The notes beneath the pieces were generated by a model, which saw only the letters and a list, made by a program, of their open reading frames with translations, made no database searches and was not told where the DNA came from. DNA of 64,000 nucleotides from contig JAOWCC010001751.1 of assembly GCA_030867875.1 (NCBI GenBank), positions 20,792,026 to 20,856,025 of the forward strand. Reading direction: 5' to 3'. Below are positions 46,277-57,963 of this stretch, one piece after another (the first letter of the stretch is position 1; every line of letters begins with the position of its first letter). This stretch comes from Actinernus sp. WN-2022 (Eukaryota > Cnidaria > Anthozoa > Actiniaria > Actinernidae). Made by a program: the position numbers and the translations under genes.

Positions 46277-48560
46277 AAACAGTAAGAGAGTTCTTAGGAG
46301 AACTCTCCAACATTACACTTTCTGTCGAAGAAGTTGAAAGCACTCTAAAGAATCTGGACCAATCAAAGAGTCCTGGACCCGATGGTTTGACTTCAAGGTT
46401 ATTAAAGGAACTAGCACCTGAAATATCCAATAACAAGTATCTTCAACAAATCGCTGGCCAGTGGTGTATTCCCTGTAAAATGGAAGGATTAAACCTCACA
46501 CCACTTTTTAAGTTAGGCCAAAAAGAAGCAGTCGTGGACTATAGAGGCATCGCACTATTATCTGTCTTATCAAAAGTACTCGAAAGATGTTTTCATTCCA
46601 GAATCACCACCAGGTTGAATCCTTTCTAAACTCATCCCAGCATGGCTTTAGAAAGCACAGATCATGTGTCACTCAGCTCCTGCGGTATGAACACAAACTA
46701 GCAACGACATTAGATGCCGGAGGACAAATTGACAACATCTACTTAGATATGGCAAAGGCATTTGACCGGGTACCACATCAAAAGCTGCTATACAACTTGG
46801 AGTTTTTAGGTTTTCGTAATCCTTTACTACGCTGGATAAGTGACTACCTTATTGATAGGCGTCACAGAGTGACCATCGAAGGTATCTCCTCAGACTGGAA
46901 ATTTGTTTCCTCTGGTATCCCCCAGTTCTACAATTGGTCCCATTTTGTTCTTAATTTACATTAATGGTATTGGATCTCAGCTATCTGTTGATACGTCATT
47001 ACCCCTTTATGCTGATGATGCCAAATGCTGTAGAGTAATTCATGACCAAAATGACTGTCATACATTACAAGAAGACCTATCTACCATATACCAATGGAGT
47101 AAAGCCAGCTGGGGCATGGAATTTAACACTAACAAATATCTCTGCATATCAAAGAAAGGAAACCCAATTGCCACTATACTTATATGCTTGGCAATGAACG
47201 CATTCCAGTGACAAAGGAAAAAAACGATTTGGGAGTAATAATAAACCACAAACTATCCTGGCACAATCATATCTTGGCCAAGGTAAACACTGCAAACAAG
47301 GTATTAAGATTAATCAAGAGGACCTGCGGTTATACTAAAGTTATACTGAAACTATACGTCCACCTGTTCAGGCCTCATATTGAATATGCATGTGAGGTTT
47401 TGGTCACCTCACCAAAAATTCTTGAAAGACATGATTGAAAGAGTGCAACGATGAGCCACTAGATTGATCATCAAGAACAAATGAAAGACTGCATGACCTG
47501 AACTTACTTTCTTTAGCCTCAAGGAGGACCTTCATTGATTTAATTTTTCTCTTTAAGTGTATGTTAGATCAATACGACCTCAACCTGACCGAATACCTGG
47601 AAACTGCAGAAAGTTCCACATACAATCTCAGACACACAGATTACTCATTTAAGATCAGTGATACCCAAGAACGAATGTTTAAAAATTGTCATGCTTCCAT
47701 AGAGTAGCTAAAACCTGGAATGAATTACCATTAACTTTAAAGTGCATATAGAAGTCCTAGCCAGTTATCTTGGATACCGATTTTACATCAAGTAAATAGT
47801 CCAACGCGGTAGAATATTTCGTGATTTGGGTGTTACGTCTACAAGATATGAAGGTTTATATTTCCAATATGCTAATGATGTGATGTCATCACCGACATCA
47901 CTTATTATACAAAAGCATGCTGGTAGAAACAAATTACGTATTTTTAAATTCTAAGTTATATTTGAAGCTTATCAAAGTGATTTTACTAAAAACTAAATCT
48001 AAATTAGAAAATAGTTTAATTCACAAGCACAAAGAAATTCAGCAAATGTCGGTGATGACATCACATCATTAGCATATTGGAAATATCAACCTTCATATCT
48101 CGTAGACGCAACACCCAAATCAAGAAATATTCTACCGTTGGACTATCCACTTCATGTACAATCGATATCAAAGATAACTGGCTAGGGTTTATATGCACTT
48201 TAAGAAAATCTAAATCTCTCAACGAATTTAAGAAAGAACTGAAATATCATTTGCTTAGAACTAATGCTAATGTAACATACTAAATCCAGCAATGAGTATT
48301 ACTGACTTTAACCATTTGATAATTGATACTTATATGTATATACAATGTAGGTAGGTTTCATAGTTTATATATATGCAACTTAATAATTAGTAGATTGACA
48401 ATTGTATTTATTACTTTTTATCGGGTAGCCCTTACTATTTAGGGAAGTAGTTCCTGTTTTGGGGTTCTCTCAGTACCTGCATGTAATATTTATTTACCTT
48501 TCTCATTTACATGTATACAGTACTGTAAAACTATTAAAGTAAAATAAAAGTAAAAGTAAA
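46277..48560 (+). pseudogene. Nearly full RT-region LINE, dead, with a TTAA MITE inside
   Basis: In order: EEVESTLKNLDQSKSPGPDG (RT block 0/1) at about 46325-46385, YRGIALLSVLSKVLER, HGFRKHRSC, LDMAKAFDRVPHQKLL (motif A) at 46742, the SSGIPQ/GPILF pair broken by a frameshift at about 46925, YADD (motif C) at 47010, GVIINHKLSWHNH at 47232, and LFRPHIEYA at 47366. At the end LNEFKKELKYHLL stops at 48281-48283. The insertion at 47741-48199 splits the codons for ...LPLT|LRKSK. The 3' UTR runs to about 48560, ending AAAGTAAAATAAAAGTAAAAG. At least three frameshifts; not functional. Confidence 0.85.
47741..48199. mobile_element. 459-bp TTAA MITE inserted in LINE ORF
   Basis: Arms of about 160 bp start AGTGCATATA and end TATATGCACT. 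TTAA lies on both sides (47737-47740 and 48200-48203). Removing the insert and one TTAA restores the LINE frame exactly (PLT then LRKSKSL), which fixes both edges and the duplication. TTAA suggests piggyBac-type mobilisation; no transposase is present. Confidence 0.93.
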
Positions 48561-48804
48561 TATTTTTAATATACTGTTAATATATTCTTAATTATGTAAT
48601 AACGGATGATTTTACCGTGTATAAGTATACCTAGCTGTTAATTTAACCCAATATACTTACTTGTAACTTAATTATTAGAGAACATATAAATGGACAGTGT
48701 TTTCTAAGGCTAATGACCCTGTGATGTCTATTTCCGAGTCTTAACTTGTAATTGAATTAACTATTGTACGATTCAACGTATGTATTTTATTTATAATTGG
48801 CCTT

Positions 48805-49917
48805 ATAATAGGCCTTACCCATCGAATGCAACGTACGGTTATTGGTGGGTCATCGTCTTGACCACGTACACTAACAACTGTTGTATCTCGATGATCAGTA
48901 CGCAGTCCCCTTTTATTTCTTGTGTATATAAACGATCTACACGAATACCTAAGCCACACCCAAGCATCATTATTTGCAGATGATACCGTTATTTACTGTA
49001 TAGCTCCAACAGCATCCGAACTAGAGGACAAGCTGAATGATGACCTTTTCCATATTAAGGTGTGGCTTAACAAACATATATTAAAAGCTACCCTTAATGT
49101 ATCTAAATTTCATGTTAGTTGGAGGAACCAACGCATCAAATCTTTCGGAGAGCTCACACTCAGGATCGAGGACGATGAGCTTGAACGTGTAACGTCCTAC
49201 AAATATCTTGGTGTGATAATTAGTGAATCTCTCTCATGGGCTGACCAGGTACAATCGATCCAAACGAAAGTGGCACAGAGACTTGGCCTTCTTCTTCTAG
49301 GGAAACTGTTGTTAACACTTTTATCTTGCCTTTATTTAACTATGGGTATTTAGTATGGGGGAATAGAGACAATAAGACAATAATGAATAGTCTCCAATTG
49401 TTCCACAATAAGGCTGCTAAACTAATCTTAAACGTATTAACCTACCTAATAGGTAATTTAGTTCAGCAGCATTACAATCCTAAAACTGGCGGCCATTATC
49501 CGATCGTCGTAAATTCCATACATGTAGCTTTGTTTTTAATTCTATCTATCAACATAATTAAGACACTAGAGGCCGAATGAAGCTCAGGGTTCCTGCTTCA
49601 AGAGCTAACTGGAGCAAGCAACACTCGTGTAGTTTCTTTGTCAATGAATGGAACAATCTTATGACACATTTACTTACGCAAATTTTAAGACTCTTTATTG
49701 GAAATTATCGTAACTTTTCTATTTTCATCTATCTTATCATATTCTATACGTCGTTATTGTAACTTATATTCTTAGTCATTATTCTTAGTCCATTTATTTA
49801 TTATACCTCTATTTTTAACCTATAGTTATATTTCTGTGAGGACCTCCATGAAAAACACCTTTGGGTGACTATGGCATCCTCTTTAAATATATGTATATAT
49901 ATATTATTATTATTATG
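48805..49917 (+). pseudogene. Second plus-strand LINE fragment (FADD palm to 3' tail)
   Basis: PFISCVYKRSTR is a frame-shifted remnant of the SVLGPLLFLLYINDL block. From 48922 INDLHEYLSHTQASLFADDTVIY (catalytic FADD) and the palm/thumb ...YKYLGVIISESLSWADQV are in one frame to 49353. 49326-49350 (LFNYGYLVWGN) continues in the next frame, and 49577-49645 holds RVPASRANWSKQHSC and VNEWNNL. The 3' UTR contains GTGAGGACCTCCATGAAAAA and ends in TATATATATATT(ATT)n at 49917. Confidence 0.82.
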
Positions 49918-49971
49918 CATGACGATGTTATGCTTTGTTGATCACCACCAAGCTTCACTTTGACGCAACAT

Positions 49972-50143
49972 TTCCTCTCCTCTGAGAATACCAAGACGAT
50001 GGTCTAAATTAGAAAATTCTGGTAGACAAGTGTACGTATCATGCATAAGGTCTATTCTCTCCTCTGAGAATATCAAGACGATGGTCTAAATTAGAAAATC
50101 CTGGTAGACAAGTGTAGGAATCATGCATAAGGTCTATTAGTTA
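49972..50143 (+). repeat. Tandem duplication of an 83-84 bp unit
   Basis: TCTCCTCTGAGAATA(C/T)CAAG...GCATAAGGTCTATT occurs twice back to back with about four differences. Confidence 0.88.
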
Positions 50144-50224
50144 AGTAATGTATATTTAATTTAGTATTAGCTCGGTCTGCATTCAACCAGCATTACCGAG
50201 TAATAAACAGGAAAACTCTGAATT

Positions 50225-50460
50225 TCTAACGAGACCTGCAACAACCTTGGGGGCTGATCAAAGCCAGGTCCCGACTAAACCACAGATCGAAATGGAATTT
50301 AGCGTGTTGGTTTTTCCGGTTGGGAGGAAAACCGGAGAACCCGGAGAAAAACCCTCGGAGCAAGGGAGAGATACCAACAAACTCAACTCACATATGGCGC
50401 CGCGTCCGCCGGGAATCGAACCTGGGACACAGTGGTGAAGCGCAGCGTAGAGTTTGATGA
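50225..50460 (+). repeat. Dispersed repeat with tRNA-like 3' segment
   Basis: Contains GCTGATCAAAGCCAGGTCCC, also found at 11622-11645 and inverted at 22360-22395, then GGAGAACCCGGAGAAAAACC and CCGGGAATCGAACCTGGGAC, a B-box-like stretch on the minus strand. 50465-51470 shows no gene. Confidence 0.55.
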
Positions 50461-51479
50461 AATCGTTTGACAGGGGCCATAGACGGTAATGATAATAATA
50501 ATAATATAATAAACCATTATTTAATCACGGTAGTATACATCAGTGTGGCTGCTTTTCAAATAACCGTGAGAAATACATGAAACTAATATCTAATAACTAA
50601 TATCACTAATTATATAACTAAGTAAATATAATATAAAAATTTAAAAAGAGAAGAAAAAGAAGTCACGACTATTAAAGCAATACCAGGATGAAACTTTTTT
50701 TAGGTATTCACGATTAGGGCGTGGTACAGAATAATTGTTCTGACTAACACTTCTTAAACCGTAGTGTGTGGACGTTAATCGACTGGTAAATAATTCTGAT
50801 ATATAGTCAGGAATTCAGTATGAAACATCCCCCTTCCCGTACAGTTCTTTTTATTTTATTTTATCACTTTTATACAGAAGTGAAAAAGGACCCGAAGTCC
50901 TGTCTAACCCACTTCCGTTTGCGTTATTCAACAATTTTATTTAAAAAATATCCTACAGCAAAAAATAGTGCGAATACTTACGCAAACCTTTTACCTTGTC
51001 ACTGAGGAGTTCTTTCAAGGTTGACTTTTAATGTCGCGATACCTGTACTGCCCCTTATTTGTTAACAGTTATCCAACTACCGCAAGCTCTTGATCGCAAA
51101 CTCTTGATAAGGGAAGACACAGGTTATAAATACCGTGTGGTCTGATTGCGCATGCGTGTGGTCTGCAAGTTAGAACTTCCTTTCTTTCATTCTTGTCAAG
51201 AGAACCTGTGATTTTGATTTCATGTGCTGCGGTTTCGCTGCGATCATATGACTGCACATGCGTCAAATGTCAGTTAAATTTAATCAAAACGAGTACAAAA
51301 GAAACTTAAACCGGAAGTGCAAAGATCTAATTATAAAAAAAAAAACGTTTGGGGATTCCTGGGTCTGAATTCACACTAATGTATACCCTTTCAAACGCGT
51401 TCATTTATCAAATTTTCATTTATGTTATCTGTAAAACTGATGTATCCAACTTGTCAACTTAACGTCATGGATTGAATTG

Positions 51480-51806
51480 CCCTATTTTATTATGACGTCA
51501 CGTGATAAACACAGCCGCCATTTAAGGGGGTCAAAACGCTCTTTAATAATAGACATACGAAATAAAGCTGATCTGCCAAGGTGATTGCTTTCCTTCAAAT
51601 TAGCAACTTTTTCCCAATATAATAAGAATTTGTTTATCTCAATAAATCTACTGAATCTGGTGGCATACATCTCTATTTTCTGTCCGTGAAATATGTTTAT
51701 TCGCGACTTCCTTTGTGTTTTAGTACTTCTATCCCTCTCTCTAGACCATGATCCTTTTCCGTCAAACAATAGATTGTTTTTATGTGACGTCATAATGAAA
51801 AAGGGC
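51480..51806. mobile_element. MITE family M1, copy 3 (diverged)
   Basis: CCCTATTTTATTATGACGTCA at the left and its near complement ending AAAAAGGGC at the right, with AATTG on both sides (51475-51479 and 51807-51811). The interior is only loosely like copies 1 and 2, sharing TTCCTTTGTGTT and AACAATAGATTGTTTT. Confidence 0.8.
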
Positions 51807-51811
51807 AATTG

Positions 51812-52305
51812 AAGCTGTTAAGTAGAATATCCTATGTCAGTCCCCATCAGCACACTTCTTTGTGGCATTTCTTTTTCACTTTCTTTAATAACACTTCCCG
51901 TGATCTCCTTCCGTGTTTCTATTTGCGTTTTCCAAGTAGACACGTCACAGTCGCTTTGGCTTTCCGTTTACAACTTTTAAGATTTAAAGTGCACCTATTT
52001 TGGTATAAATATTGATTCAACATCAAGTTTTGAGTACTTCTGTAAAGGAAGTTATGATTTACAGAGAATAGTCAATGTTCTACGCTTTTTTCAAATCGTG
52101 AAAAATTGACCTTTCCTGACCCATGACCGCATAAGTAAAAGCCTGGGTCGATCACTGGGTAGACGTCATCTCATTAATGCATTATTGTCCATGGCGCCTT
52201 TCTGTCACATCAAATTGATCATCTTCTCGCGCCTCTAATGATGTAGTTTGTGGTCTACTTGGTCATAACTGTGGAATAATCCGTCTCAAATTCGCGGAAA
52301 GCGTT
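51812..52305. other. No gene recognised
   Basis: The plus frame at 51809-52015 is unrecognised. Confidence 0.5.
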
Positions 52306-52306
52306 C

Positions 52307-52307
<1 letters not shown>

Positions 52308-52337
<30 letters not shown>

Positions 52338-52605
52338 TTTTAACAGGGTGCCATGTCACCGAGGTGTTTTTCAATGGGGCCCTGTATAAAATTTAAAAAC
52401 AAATAACGAGATAAAAAAATAAAAAATAATAATAATAATAAAAAACTATGATGATGGAAACACTAATTAAAAACGTAGTAAAAAGTCATGAGGCAAATCT
52501 AATTTAGCTAAGAACGATAATTATAAGTAATCTTTAAGCTTACTTTTAAAACATGATAAAGAGCTAATACTACGAATCTCTAAAGGTATACTGTTCCAAT
52601 CCGTT
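52308..52605 (-). mobile_element. 3' end of a minus-strand LINE
   Basis: On the minus strand WNSIPLEIRSISSLSCFKSK is a LINE C-terminus, stopping at about 52521. The 3' UTR contains CATTGAAAAACACCTCGGTGACATGG, similar to the tail of the LINE at 49850-49890, and ends in an (ATT)n tract at 52310-52340 on the plus strand. The 5' part is replaced by the minisatellite at 52606. Confidence 0.72.
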
Positions 52606-52793
52606 CCTATCCCATGGAGCAGTTCATATCCCATGGAGCAGTTCATATCCCATGGAGCAGTTCCTATCCCATGGAGCAGTTCATATCCCATGGAGCAGTT
52701 CATATCCCATGGAGCAGTTCCTATCCCATGGAGCAGTTCCTATCCCATGGAGCAGTTCCTATCCCATGGAGCAGTTCATATCCCATGGAGCAG
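52606..52793 (+). repeat. 19-bp minisatellite with NcoI sites, ten copies
   Basis: Unit (C/A)TATCCCATGGAGCAGTTC in ten near-identical copies. 19 is not a multiple of 3, so all three frames are open on both strands; the resulting short-repeat peptides are not genes. Confidence 0.93.
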
Positions 52794-53755
52794 TACGCAC
52801 TTACACTTGGAGCCAGAGGTGTCTTGTTTGATATTAAGAGCCGTTGGTGAAAAACCTCCAGGGCAGTGCGCACTCGGTACCGAAGGAGTTCAAACTCACG
52901 ATAGATAGAACATGAATTGAGTCATAAATGATTGAATTTGTTTATTTTTCCAGGCGTCAGACCTTTGATCCTTGCAATCTTATTGAAATAATAAGTGGAG
53001 CTGACATAAAAACAGAGCAAAACGAAATATAATTGGCTCATGACTTAAATGACGTCACTGAAATTTGTTTCCTTCAGAACGTGGTATTGTAAGTTGTAGA
53101 GTAGGCAGTGTTGCTACGATCTTCTGAGATTAAGCCTTTGTTCTACGATTTGTATCTCTTTTTTTCCCCGGCCCATTGTCTACTGGGCCAATTTGCCTTA
53201 TATTAGTGAAATCCAGAGTGATAACTCATGCCACACTCCCCCTTCAGCTCAAATTCACCAGAGCTAAAGGGCCACTACGATCAAATTGTGAGATAGTGAT
53301 ATTTTTGCGTATTTGTAAAGTAGAGTTGCCATATTTTTTTCCTATCCTCACCGTTTTTCTCTTGAGTTTTTATGTCCGCCATTACAGAGCTATGTTTCCA
53401 GGGACGTGACGTCATTTTCTCACAACAACGTGCGGGCTATACGTTTCACACAAACTTTCGCACGAAATTATAAGTAAAGGACATGTTTATACTATTATTT
53501 TCCAAAAAGGAAAGGAAAGAACGAAGTTTTGAATAGAAATACGCATTTACAAGAGCGACGCGTTCAGAAAATGACGTCACGACAGCAAACCGCTGGTCGA
53601 AAATCGCGAGGTATTTGGGACACAGTATAAACTCTCTGCAAAATTCATAGTTTAATTTGGTCCTTTGCTAATATATTTCACTGATTTGGATATTTTCGAC
53701 ACTGTGTGTCGTTTTGGAAGACAAAAAAGTAGAAAACAAAATAGTCGAATTTCGT
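52794..53755. other. No gene recognised
   Basis: No repeat or ORF of note. CATTTTCTCACAACAACG and AAAATGACGTCACGA are scattered palindromic motifs of the CRE type. Confidence 0.45.
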
Positions 53756-53758
53756 CGT

Positions 53759-54799
53759 AGTGGTCTCTCTCTGTCTTGGTAAAATGGAAGGCGACGGAGA
53801 GACCTCTGCCGACATCCCACGCTTTCTCTGTCGCGCACTGTGTGAAGTTTCCTTGGCAACAAGTGACGCAATCTCACGTGTACTTATGAGCGCACGCGTC
53901 AGTTGTTTGTTGCAGTTGTGCATTTCCGGTAAAACGTGTTTTCAAAACTGGTTTGACTCGTCCATGAATGTGGACGGCCACCCCGCGGCAAAACGTTACG
54001 CGCATGCGTATTTGCTATTTCTTGTCGGCGCGCGGCCGCCCCCAGTTTCCCGCGAAAACTGAAATGAAACAACAGGCACATACCCGTGATTTTAACATTT
54101 CTGCTTAAAAGTATCCATTTGTGAACTGTTTTGTCAAAAAATAAGAAAACTACTTAAAAGCTAAGCCTAAGACTTTAACAGGTTGAAGTTTTCTTAATTT
54201 GTACTTCACTGTGAGTTTACTAAGTTATAAAATGATTTACTAAAAAAGTTGAAACCCTCGATAATTTGTATTTGATAGCAGAGCCTTCGTTCTTTTGGCC
54301 AGCGGAGCATACCGTTTTGCCGCGGTGTGGTGGACGGCACACAGCGGTCAAACGTCTGCGCGTGCGTATTACGGTCAGTCTGGTGGGCGGCCTTGCGAAT
54401 TTCCCGCGCAAAATTTACCGTAAAACATATTACAACAACCCGGTGTTTAAAAAATAACTCGGCTTTTGAACTTCTACCCCCAAAAGTTAAGAAAAATACG
54501 TAAAAGTTAAGCTTTATATTTTAACAGTCGACAGCTGGAAATTGAACAAACTTCAAGCTGTGAGTTTACCCAAAAAAAATGTAATTTACCAAAAAAGTTC
54601 TCAAGGTTTTAAAACGGGTGTGTGAACAGTGACGCCGCCGGCTCGCTTTGAATTTGTTTTGGAATATGTTGTTGTTGCAAGACTTTTGACGCATGCGCAT
54701 ACGTTTGACCGCTGTGTGGGTGGACGGCAAGCGTCGGATGTCGGCAGAGGTCTCTCCCTCGTCGCCTACCATTTTACCAAGACAGAGAGACCTCTGCTA
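53759..54799. mobile_element. 1.04 kb inverted-repeat element with internal repeats
   Basis: GGTCTCTCTCTGTCTTGGTA...GGCGACG...GAGACCTCTGCCGACAT at the left is mirrored at 54735-54799. The interior holds three related GC-rich blocks, each with GTGGACGGC and a CGCATGCG-like motif, near 53968, 54330 and 54690. Frames of 100 codons or fewer inside are not called. Confidence 0.75.
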
Positions 54800-55029
54800 G
54801 CAGGGAACGGGGACGTTGGAGGTAGGTATAATATATGATCGCTTCTTCTGTAGGACTTTGAATGAAAACTGCTCTAATGGTAGACAAATAAGCCACAGTC
54901 CAAAGACGTCTAAACTGACTACTTGGAATGATTTTAGTAAGATTTTTGAGGATTTTTTTTCTATTGACTATTGTGTTTATGCTTTTACTTTATTTTAGAC
55001 ACAAAAAAACATCATTGAAATGCAAAATT

Positions 55030-56235
55030 TAAGCTCCTCACCCTTGAATTACTGTTGCTATATATGTCCCATAAAATTAGCTCTTCCGGCTCTTACTCTT
55101 AGTTACTGTTGCTATATCCCATAAAATTAGCCCCTCTCTGAGTTACTGTTGCTATATCCCATAAAATTAGCCCCTCTCCTCTTAGTTACTATTGTTATGT
55201 CCCATAAAATTAGCTCCTCTCTTAGGTACTGTTGTTATTGTCCCATAAAATTAGCTCCTCTCTTCTTAGTTACTGTTGCTATATCCCATAAAATTAGCTC
55301 CTCTCCTCTTAGTTACTGTTGTTATTGTCCCATAAAATTAGCTCCTCTCTTAGTTACTGTTGTTATGTCCCATAAAATTAGCTCCTCTCCTCTTAGTTAC
55401 TGTTGCTATATCCCATAAAATTAGCTCCTCTCCTCTTATAAGTTACTGTTGTTATATCCCATAAAATTAGCTCTTCTCCTCTTAGTTACTCTTGTTATTG
55501 TCCCATAAAATTAGCTCCTCTCTTAGTTACTGTTGTTATGTCCCATAAAATTAGCTCCTCTCTTAGGTAGTTGTTATTGTCCCATAAAATTAGCTCCTCT
55601 CTTCTTAGTTACTGTTGCTATATCCCATAAAATTAGCTCCTCTCCTCTTAGTTACTGTTGTTATATCCCATAAAATTAGCTCCTCTCCTCTTAGTTACTG
55701 TTGTTATTGTCCCATAAAATTAGCTCCTCTCTTAGTTACTGTTGTTATGTCCCATAAAATTAGCTCCTCTCCTCTTAGTTACTGTTGCTATATCCCATAA
55801 AATTAGCTCCTCTCTTAGTTACTGTTGCTATATCCCATAAAATTAGCTCCTCTCCTCTTATAAGTTACTGTTGTTATATCCCATAAAATTAGCTCTTCTC
55901 CTCTTAGTTACTCTTGTTATTGTCCCATAAAATTAGCTCCTCTCTTAGTTACTGTTGTTATGTCCCATAAAATTAGCTCCTCTCTTAGGTAGTTGTTATT
56001 GTCCCATAAAATTAGCTCCTCTCTTCTTAGTTACTGTTGCTATATCCCATAAAATTAGCTGCTCTTCTCTTAGTTACTGTTGCTATATCCCATAAAATTA
56101 GCTCCTCTCTTAGTTACTGTTGTTATGTCCCATAAAATTAGCTCCTCTCCTCTTAGTTACTGTTGTTATTGTCCCATAAAATTAGCTCCTCTCTTAGTTA
56201 CTGTTGTTATGTCCCATAAAATTAGCTCATCGCCC
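55030..56235 (+). repeat. Satellite array, block 1 (40/43/44-bp monomers)
   Basis: About 28 tandem copies of TTAGCTCCTCTC(CTC)TTAGTTACTGTTGTTAT(A/TG/G)T CCCATAAAA. Three length classes: 43 bp with ATATCCC, 44 bp with ATTGTCCC, and 40 bp lacking one CTC-type step with ATGTCCC. The first units (55030-55130) are more diverged. Long open frames here are a consequence of the repeat. Confidence 0.95.
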
Positions 56236-57963
56236 AGAATGCCGCGACACATCCGGGACATTTCTAAGAACACCAGCGCTAAATTCAAAAGCTACGCAAT
56301 GATACGTGAAGCAAATAACAGAGAAAATGGGCCAAAACGCTTCAGTGAGGTTATGATTTCACTCATTTACGCAGAAAATAACCTTCATATGAGTTAGGTA
56401 CCCATGGGCTTTTGTAGAAGAGATATCAATTAAGTATTTGCACGCAAGATTAAATTATTTGCGTGAATATAAGCATTATCGGTTTTGCCTTCAAATTTGG
56501 GATTTTTCGAAGCTGCTAGACTGGAAAATGACGAATGGTTGAATTTGAGGTCGATTTTCTCTTCGAATATTTACTTAATTTCTTAGGTACCCACGGCAAA
56601 AGTTACTTCGATATCTTAGTAACTCGTTGCCGCTTTTTCGTCTTATTCTGACGGATATTAGTATTATCGAAATCAAACTTTCTAGAACACATATTGGAAA
56701 CTCAAATTCGCTTGCCAAATTTGGATTTTCAGAATTCCCGCGAGGCATCTCTTGACTTCCAAGCTCCTCCCATATAGACAATAGAGCGCACGCCGGCTAA
56801 TGAAGCATTGAAATTGATGAGTCACACGAGCCTTTGTGATTGTAATTTTAGTTGGCTTAGGAAAAATGACTGCGCTGAAAAACTAACAGAACATCGTAAA
56901 ACTCGATATCGCATCATAAACAAATGTTCCACCAGATTTTGTAAACCTTCAGTTTTAAAATGAGACCTTTTTCGTGTTTCTGTGTGCACTAGAAGTCAAC
57001 AGGCAAAATAAAGAATCTAGCTGTGGCTTTCCGACTCACAACCGGTTAAGTGTCACAGAGAGCGGCACTGTAAGCCGCTTTGAACACTGACTGACCTGAA
57101 AAACTAACAGAACAGTATAAAAGTCGATAGCGCATCATAAACAAATGTTCAAGCGGATTTTGTAAACCTTCAGCTTTAAAATGAGACCTTTTTCGTGTTT
57201 CTGTGTGCACTAGAAGTGAACAATCAAAAGAAAGAATCTAGTTGTTGTCTTCACTGACTCAGAACCAGCGTTTGAAAAGTGAAAATTAAAACTATCAGAA
57301 CAGCGTAGAACAGATCTGGCGCGTCATAAACGGTGTCAAAACGGATTTTGAATATCTTCAGCTTTAAAATGAGATATTTCTATGTTTCTATTTGCTGTAG
57401 AAGTCAAACTAGCAAAGGATGAAACGAATTCCCTTGCCGTCTTTTTAGTACTCAGATCTAAGCAGCCGTGTGAAGCAGTCGCCTGTTGAATTCAAAGCAA
57501 ATCCTATTGGAAAGTGAAAGTGGAACTTAAAAAAAACACATAAAGAGCACTGATACTCTAAAACAAAATATTTCTGAAACCGGCAAAAGGTTTTTTCGGT
57601 GAAATTACTGCCCAGTTATTACTCTCGTAAGCAGTAAACAATTGACTACGTGCCAAATCTTTTCGAAAACCGTTCAGTGACAGAATAGGCTTTTCGCTTA
57701 ACTCAAGATCAGGCGTAATGAACAGTCGGTTCAATTGAAGAGGAAATCTATTGTTAATAATTAGCGCCATCACATTATTTCTGGCATTGATTGACGGGTG
57801 CCTTATCAGCCTTGGGACATTTGTATTCCCATAACGATTAATGAACAACCAATCAGGTATCGTTAAAGCGAACTGCTCATGCGTTAGATTATAATTATTC
57901 CGCTTTCGATTAATTCTTCAACAGTAAGTACATGTCGCGAAGAACAATAGGATTCTGCCCGAT
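56236..57963. other. Non-satellite island between the two satellite blocks
   Basis: 1.73 kb without the satellite monomer. It holds a short plus frame at 56239-56397 (MPRHIRDISKNTS...), a minus frame at 57848-57558 (96 codons, MFINRYGNTNVPRLI...) and the threefold repeat at 56866-57450. None was recognised. It may be an insertion into the array or the original flank. Confidence 0.6.
56866..57450 (+). repeat. Three diverged copies of a roughly 190-220 bp unit
   Basis: Each copy has AAAAACTAACAGAACA (or a variant), CGCATCATAAAC, GATTTTGTAAACCTTCAG, TTTAAAATGAGACCTTTTTC and GCACTAGAAGT. Copies start near 56866, 57087 and 57275; the first two are closest. Confidence 0.8.

Noticed and set aside
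52521..52908. Frames encoding MEQFISHGAV or MGYELLHGIG repeats
   Set aside because: Translations of the 19-bp minisatellite; open in all frames on both strands, with no start context or splice support.
53760..54062. 100-codon plus frame
   Set aside because: It lies in the arm and interior of the inverted-repeat element; overlapping frames on the other strand are equally long.
57558..57848. 96-codon minus frame as a receptor-like or other gene
   Set aside because: No transmembrane pattern or known motif; it lies in an unexplained island between satellites.
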